This document shows positions 24,166-27,371 of a stretch of 27,371 nt of DNA, piece by piece. The translations under genes were made by a program, and so were the position numbers. The notes below the pieces were generated by a model, which saw only the letters and a list, made by a program, of their open reading frames with translations, searched no databases and was not told the origin of the DNA. Source of the stretch: OMSK01 sp902492995 (GTDB taxonomy: Bacteria; Bacillota_I; Bacilli_A; RF39; UBA660); assembly GCA_902492995.1 (NCBI GenBank), contig CABUNR010000016.1, forward strand, positions 1 to 27,371. The letters run 5' to 3'. The stretch's first letter is position 1. Each line of letters begins with the position of its first letter.

Positions 24166-24192
24166 AAAAATAACTGATTATAATCAGTTATT
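24166..24192 (-). terminator. Terminator of the HAD-deoC-tyrS operon
   Basis: A perfect 12-bp inverted repeat (24169-24180 and 24181-24192; core AACTGATTA/TAATCAGTT) followed on the minus strand by five T's. The tyrS TAA stop is in the stem. Confidence 0.75.
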
Positions 24193-25414
24193 CAAATATC
24201 CCCATATAATATTTTTTCTTTCCTCTTCTAATAATTATAGCTTTTCCTTCTATAGCATTATTTTTTGAAATAATTTGATTTTCATCTTCTACTTTTTCAC
24301 CATTTATTAAAATAGATCCAGCATTTATAAATTCTCTTGCTTCTCTTTTACTAGTTGCGATCTTATTATTTACAAGTAAATCTATTAATGTTACTTCTTC
24401 ATTTATTTTAAAATTTGGTACATCTTTAAATGCATCATTAATTTCACTTAAAGATAATTCATTAATATTTCCCCTAAATAATACTTCGCTTATTTTTAAT
24501 GCTTTATCATATTCTTCTTTTCCATGTAAAAATGTAATTATTTCTTCTGCAAGTTTTTTTTGTGCGATTCTAAGTTCTGGTTTTTTAAAGTGTTCAACTT
24601 CTATTTTTTCTATTTCCTCTTTTGTTAAGAATGTAAATACTTTTAAATAATCTATTATTTTCTCATCTTCAGCATTTATTAAAAATTGATATAATTCATA
24701 ACTAGATGTTTTATTTTTATCAAGCCATAAAGCATTACCTTCTGATTTTCCAAATTTTTTACCTGATTTATCTGTTACAAGTGGCATGGTAAAGGCATAT
24801 ACTTCTTTACCCGTTTTTTTTCTAATTAAATCTACACCTGCTGTAATATTTCCCCATTGATCTGATCCTGCAACCTGTAATGTACAATTTTTTTCTTGAT
24901 TTAAATGTAAAAAATCTAATGCTTGCATTATCATATATGAAAATTCTGTATATGTAATTCCTGTTTCTAATCTTCTTCTAATTATATCTTTATCTAACAT
25001 ATAATTAATATTAAAATACTTACCATAGTCTCTTAAAAAATCTATAAAATTAATATTTTTTGACCAATCATAATTATTTACGACTTCAAATCCAAATAAT
25101 TCTATAGCTTGTTTTGTTAAACATTCAATATTATGTTCAATTTCTTCTACCGATTTCATTTCTCTTTCTGTTGTTGGTCTAGGGTCTCCTATACGTCCTG
25201 TTGCTCCACCAATTAATAAAATAGGTTTATGTCCTGCATTTGCTAATCTTTTTGATATTAAAAAACTTGATAAGTGTCCTAAGTGCATTGAATCTGCTGT
25301 TGGATCTGTTCCAATATAAAATGTTAATTTTTCATTATTTAGTTTTTCTTCTAATTCAGGACTTGTTACATCTTTAATAAGTCCTCTCCATTTTAATTCT
25401 TCATATAATGTCAT
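24188..25414 (-). CDS. tyrS: Tyrosyl-tRNA synthetase
   Basis: A 408-residue class I synthetase that charges tRNA-Tyr. The HIGH-type motif is HLGH (44-47), the KMSKS-type motif is KFGKS (220-224), YIGTDPTADSMH binds ATP, and QVAGSDQWGNI at about 180-190 binds tyrosine. A C-terminal S4-like RNA-binding domain covers about 341-400 (LLVNNKIATSKREAREFI, then GSILINGEKV). Length and motifs fit the TyrS type of Bacillota. The ATG overlaps the deoC TAA as TAATG, with AAAGGAG upstream. Expression should depend on the tyrosine T-box ahead of the operon, 1.3 kb upstream. Confidence 0.97.
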   Translation of the reverse strand: MTLYEELKWRGLIKDVTSPELEEKLNNEKLTFYIGTDPTADSMHLGHLSSFLISKRLANAGHKPILLIGGATGRIGDPRPTTEREMKSVEEIEHNIECLTKQAIELFGFEVVNNYDWSKNINFIDFLRDYGKYFNINYMLDKDIIRRRLETGITYTEFSYMIMQALDFLHLNQEKNCTLQVAGSDQWGNITAGVDLIRKKTGKEVYAFTMPLVTDKSGKKFGKSEGNALWLDKNKTSSYELYQFLINAEDEKIIDYLKVFTFLTKEEIEKIEVEHFKKPELRIAQKKLAEEIITFLHGKEEYDKALKISEVLFRGNINELSLSEINDAFKDVPNFKINEEVTLIDLLVNNKIATSKREAREFINAGSILINGEKVEDENQIISKNNAIEGKAIIIRRGKKKYYMGIFE

Positions 25415-26061
25415 TATTTTTCTCCTTTCATTATCTCTACACCACTACTTGTACCTAATCTTGTAGCTCCATTATTAATCATATCTGAAGCATCTTGTAA
25501 ATTTTTTATTCCTCCACTTGCTTTTATTTCAAGTAAGTCGTTTTTATATTTATTAATTATCTTTAGATCTTCTACACTTGCTCCTCTTGGACCAAAACCA
25601 GTTGATGTTTTAATAAAATTTACAAATGTTTCATTACATATTTCAGTCATTTTTTTGATTTCTTTTTCACTTAAATAACAAGTTTCAATTATAACTTTTA
25701 AAATATGTCCATCTATAGAATCTCTTATTTCTTCTATTTCATCTTTTATATAATCAAAATCTTCATTTTTAAGTGCTTCTAAGTTTATTACCATATCAAT
25801 TTCATCTGCACCATTTTCTATAGCGTTAATTGCTTCAAATGCTTTTACTTCTTTTGTATTATATCCATTTGGAAAACCTATTACAGTACATACTGATATA
25901 GTTGAATCTTTAAGTAGATTTTTTGCTAAATTTACGTAATATGGTGACACGCATACTGAAGCAAAATGATATTTTATTGCCTCCTCACATAATTTTTCTA
26001 TATCACTTTTTGTTGCGATTACTTTTAAATTTGTATGATCTATATATTTATTTAATTCCAT
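25414..26061 (-). CDS. deoC: Deoxyribose-phosphate aldolase
   Basis: A 215-residue class I aldolase splitting 2-deoxyribose-5-phosphate into glyceraldehyde-3-phosphate and acetaldehyde, in deoxynucleoside salvage. Asp89 (DEIDMVIN), the Schiff-base Lys151 (FIKTSTGFG) and Lys180 (EIKASGGI) are the expected catalytic trio, and the product-phosphate site GTSSGVEIM is near the end. AGGAGG lies before the ATG. It sits between the HAD gene (11 bp) and tyrS (1-nt overlap) in one operon, without other deo genes nearby. Its placement under a tyrosine T-box is not the usual setting for deoC. Confidence 0.97.
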   Translation of the reverse strand: MELNKYIDHTNLKVIATKSDIEKLCEEAIKYHFASVCVSPYYVNLAKNLLKDSTISVCTVIGFPNGYNTKEVKAFEAINAIENGADEIDMVINLEALKNEDFDYIKDEIEEIRDSIDGHILKVIIETCYLSEKEIKKMTEICNETFVNFIKTSTGFGPRGASVEDLKIINKYKNDLLEIKASGGIKNLQDASDMINNGATRLGTSSGVEIMKGEK

Positions 26062-26072
26062 TTTATTTCCTC

Positions 26073-26711
26073 CTATAATATATTTTTTAATTCTTCTATT
26101 TTTTTTATATTTTTTAAATTCCCATTATATTTATTTTTATAATCACATAATATTGCATTCATCCCAAGATTAATTGCTCCTTTTATATCTGTATCAATTG
26201 AATCACCAACCATAACACAATCTTTTATATTATTTGGATAAATTGCCTTTAAATAAGCTTCTTTATTAGGTTTATTAAGTATATTATCTGTTCCTATAAC
26301 TTCTTTAAAATATTTTAATAATCCACAATTTTTTAATCTTCCTACTTGTGATTCTGTAAACCAATTTGTTAGTACAACTAATTCATATTTACTACTTAGA
26401 TATTCTAATGTATCTACTAAATTTCTATCAATTTTTTTGGGGTAGCATTCTTTTAAGTAATAAATCCATGTATCAATAAAGTTATTTGGTAATTTTATTT
26501 TAGAATATTCTTCAAACATATTTTTCATGTCTGTTTTATCAAAAGTATTATATTCTTTTTCATAATTATCTACAGCTTCCTTTATTTTAGTTATTGCATT
26601 CTCATTATAATCAATACTTAAATGTTCAAATGTTTTATTTAAACTTTTATAATATGTATCATTCCACATTATAATTGTATTATCCAAATCAAATATAATT
26701 TTCTTTATCAT
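26073..26711 (-). CDS. HAD-superfamily hydrolase, YjjG/phosphoglycolate-phosphatase-like
   Basis: A 212-residue haloacid dehalogenase phosphatase with a helical C1 cap. Motif I FDLDNT has Asp8 and Asp10, motif II is LTNW (Thr115), motif III Lys is in LNKPNKEAY (about 147), and motif IV GDSIDTD is at 169-175. The family dephosphorylates small metabolites, often nucleotides or sugar phosphates; with deoC downstream, a nucleotide or deoxyribose-phosphate substrate is plausible but only inference. AAAGGAG precedes the ATG. It is the first gene after the T-box and so would be the most directly controlled. Confidence 0.85.
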   Translation of the reverse strand: MIKKIIFDLDNTIIMWNDTYYKSLNKTFEHLSIDYNENAITKIKEAVDNYEKEYNTFDKTDMKNMFEEYSKIKLPNNFIDTWIYYLKECYPKKIDRNLVDTLEYLSSKYELVVLTNWFTESQVGRLKNCGLLKYFKEVIGTDNILNKPNKEAYLKAIYPNNIKDCVMVGDSIDTDIKGAINLGMNAILCDYKNKYNGNLKNIKKIEELKNIL

Positions 26712-26730
26712 AATTTCTCCTTTAAATATT

Positions 26731-26942
26731 AAAAAGCCATTATTATAAGGACGAATATTCGCGGTACCACCTTATTTCATAATGACTTATGCTCTTTTAT
26801 TTATAACGTAATTACACGATTTAATTCAAAATATGTATTTCATTATTTTACCTTGGTTAATTTTCATCTTCCATTAACTTTCTAATTACTAATAAAATAA
26901 CTACTTATTATTTATCACTATTAATTTCTTCTTCGTGAATTT
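26731..26942 (-). ncRNA. T-box riboswitch, tRNA-Tyr specific (specifier TAC)
   Basis: The T-box core GGTGGTACCGCG is at about 26771-26760. The antiterminator can form AAGG (26773-26770)/CCTT (26750-26747) around the UGGU bulge (26769-26766), whose last base can pair with an A discriminator. The competing terminator pairs GTCATTAT...ATAAGG (26786-26770) with CCTTATAATAATGGC (26750-26736), then five T's. In stem I, TTATTTTA (26900-26893) pairs with TAAAATAA (26850-26843); AGTA (26905-26902) and GAA (26841-26839) flank it as the loop-E pair. TAC (26837-26835), a Tyr codon followed by A, is the specifier, agreeing with tyrS downstream. The base of stem I, AATTCACGA (26941-26933) with TCGTG-T-AATT (26819-26810), lies inside rbfA on the 5' side. 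Confidence 0.9.
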
Positions 26943-27264
26943 TTTCTATTATATTTTCTATTTTTTTACCATATTCTATAGATTCATCATATATAAATTC
27001 AAGTTCTGGCATATATCTTATTTCTACTCTATCCATTAATTCTTTTCTAATAAATCCTGATGCATTTTTTAAGGCTTTTTTTGTTTCTTCTAATTTATCT
27101 GTATCAAGTACAGTATAATATACTTTAGCATAACTTAAATCATTTGTTACATGACAATCTGTTATTGTAACAAATTTTATATTAGGATTTTTAACTTCAT
27201 TTGAAAGAATATAACTTATTTCTTTTACAAGGTTACTTGCTATTCTATCTATTTTTATGCTCAT
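26908..27264 (-). CDS. rbfA: Ribosome-binding factor A
   Basis: A 118-residue KH-like protein for 30S maturation and cold adaptation. RIASNLVKEISYILSNEVKNP near the start, FVTITDCHVTNDLSYAKVYYTVL at about 35-57, and a late MPELEFIYDESIEYGKKIE are the family marks. The tail after about residue 105 is acidic (IHEEEINSDK). AGGTGAT precedes the ATG. It appears monocistronic, away from nusA-infB, its usual company, at least in this window. Its last 30-odd bases also encode the base of the T-box stem I, so those codons carry a double constraint. Confidence 0.96.
   Translation of the reverse strand: MSIKIDRIASNLVKEISYILSNEVKNPNIKFVTITDCHVTNDLSYAKVYYTVLDTDKLEETKKALKNASGFIRKELMDRVEIRYMPELEFIYDESIEYGKKIENIIEKIHEEEINSDK
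26948..26953 (-). promoter_or_regulatory. Possible -10 of a T-box operon promoter inside rbfA
   Basis: A perfect TATAAT (26953-26948) lies seven bases before the first base of stem I (26941), where transcription would start. The -35 region (GAATAT, 17-bp spacer) is poor, so read-through from the rbfA promoter is the alternative. Confidence 0.35.
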
Positions 27265-27280
27265 AACATCACCTATCTAC

Positions 27281-27309
27281 ATTATATAATAAATAATTTT
27301 TTTTTACAA
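27281..27309 (-). promoter_or_regulatory. Promoter of rbfA
   Basis: TTGTAA (27309-27304), 17-bp spacer, perfect TATAAT (27286-27281). The predicted start is about 27274, leaving only about ten nt before the ATG, with the ribosome site at the very 5' end. A second TATAAT (27316-27311) without a good -35 could give a longer leader. Nothing else is seen up to the window edge. Confidence 0.6.
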
Positions 27310-27371
27310 GATTATAGATGAAGTAAAGTAAATGTTGGAAAATTTTAAGAGAAAATACAAGTTATATAATT

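Noticed and set aside
1..27371. tRNA, rRNA or insertion sequence
   Set aside because: I saw no cloverleaf, rRNA segment, transposase or terminal inverted repeats in this window.

Overview
The window is a compact, very AT-rich chromosomal segment of a low-GC Gram-positive bacterium (Bacillota). The evidence is RNase J, ScpA/ScpB, YqeG/YqeH, ClpP, a PcrA helicase, a tyrosine T-box, sigma-A type promoters and strong AGGAGG/AGGTGA ribosome sites. TGA is used as a stop (pcrA) and TGG encodes Trp, so this is the standard bacterial code and not the Mycoplasma code. The mix of Bacilli-type housekeeping genes with giant prepilin-like surface proteins suggests an uncultured gut Bacilli lineage; that placement is inference only.

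Layout. 1-4344 (minus) is the first 1448 codons of a giant surface protein that runs off the left edge. It has a class III prepilin N-terminus, then about ten Ig-like/CHB_HEX_C-like repeats, then a 192-residue unit duplicated with a 283-bp exact nucleotide repeat. A small lipoprotein gene sits just upstream and shares its promoter. 4937-6607 (plus) is RNase J. 6610-9717 (minus) holds a small unknown gene, GAPDH and a TGS-domain nucleoside kinase. 9836-11204 (plus) holds clpP and rpsD; rpsD is preceded by a leader that can fold into a pseudoknot, as expected for S4 autoregulation. 11273-11495 is a frameshifted remnant of a glycine-rich surface protein, hidden between the rpsD terminator and a HerA-like ATPase gene (11501-13273). 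13320-14814 is yqeG-yqeH. 14885-18070 is pcrA, an unlisted 52-codon membrane microprotein and a sugar-nucleotidyltransferase. 18156-18674 (plus) is a serine acetyltransferase. 18693-20648 is scpA-scpB, preceded by a tail-anchored Asn/Gln-rich repeat protein. 20717-24081 is a heterodimeric ABC exporter with a well-formed promoter and a candidate operator over the -10. 24188-26711 is HAD phosphatase-deoC-tyrS behind a tyrosine T-box whose stem I appears to begin inside the 3' end of rbfA (26908-27264).

How it works together. Most genes are translation, RNA decay, chromosome segregation or central metabolism, packed with overlapping starts and stops (TAATG, ATGA, 8-nt overlaps). A recurring feature is economy: several terminators contain the stop codon of the gene they end, one terminator carries the -35 of the next promoter, and two divergent promoters share a -35. 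The accessory material is the prepilin-type giant protein, the dead glycine-rich protein fragment, the standalone HerA ATPase and the Asn/Gln-rich membrane protein.
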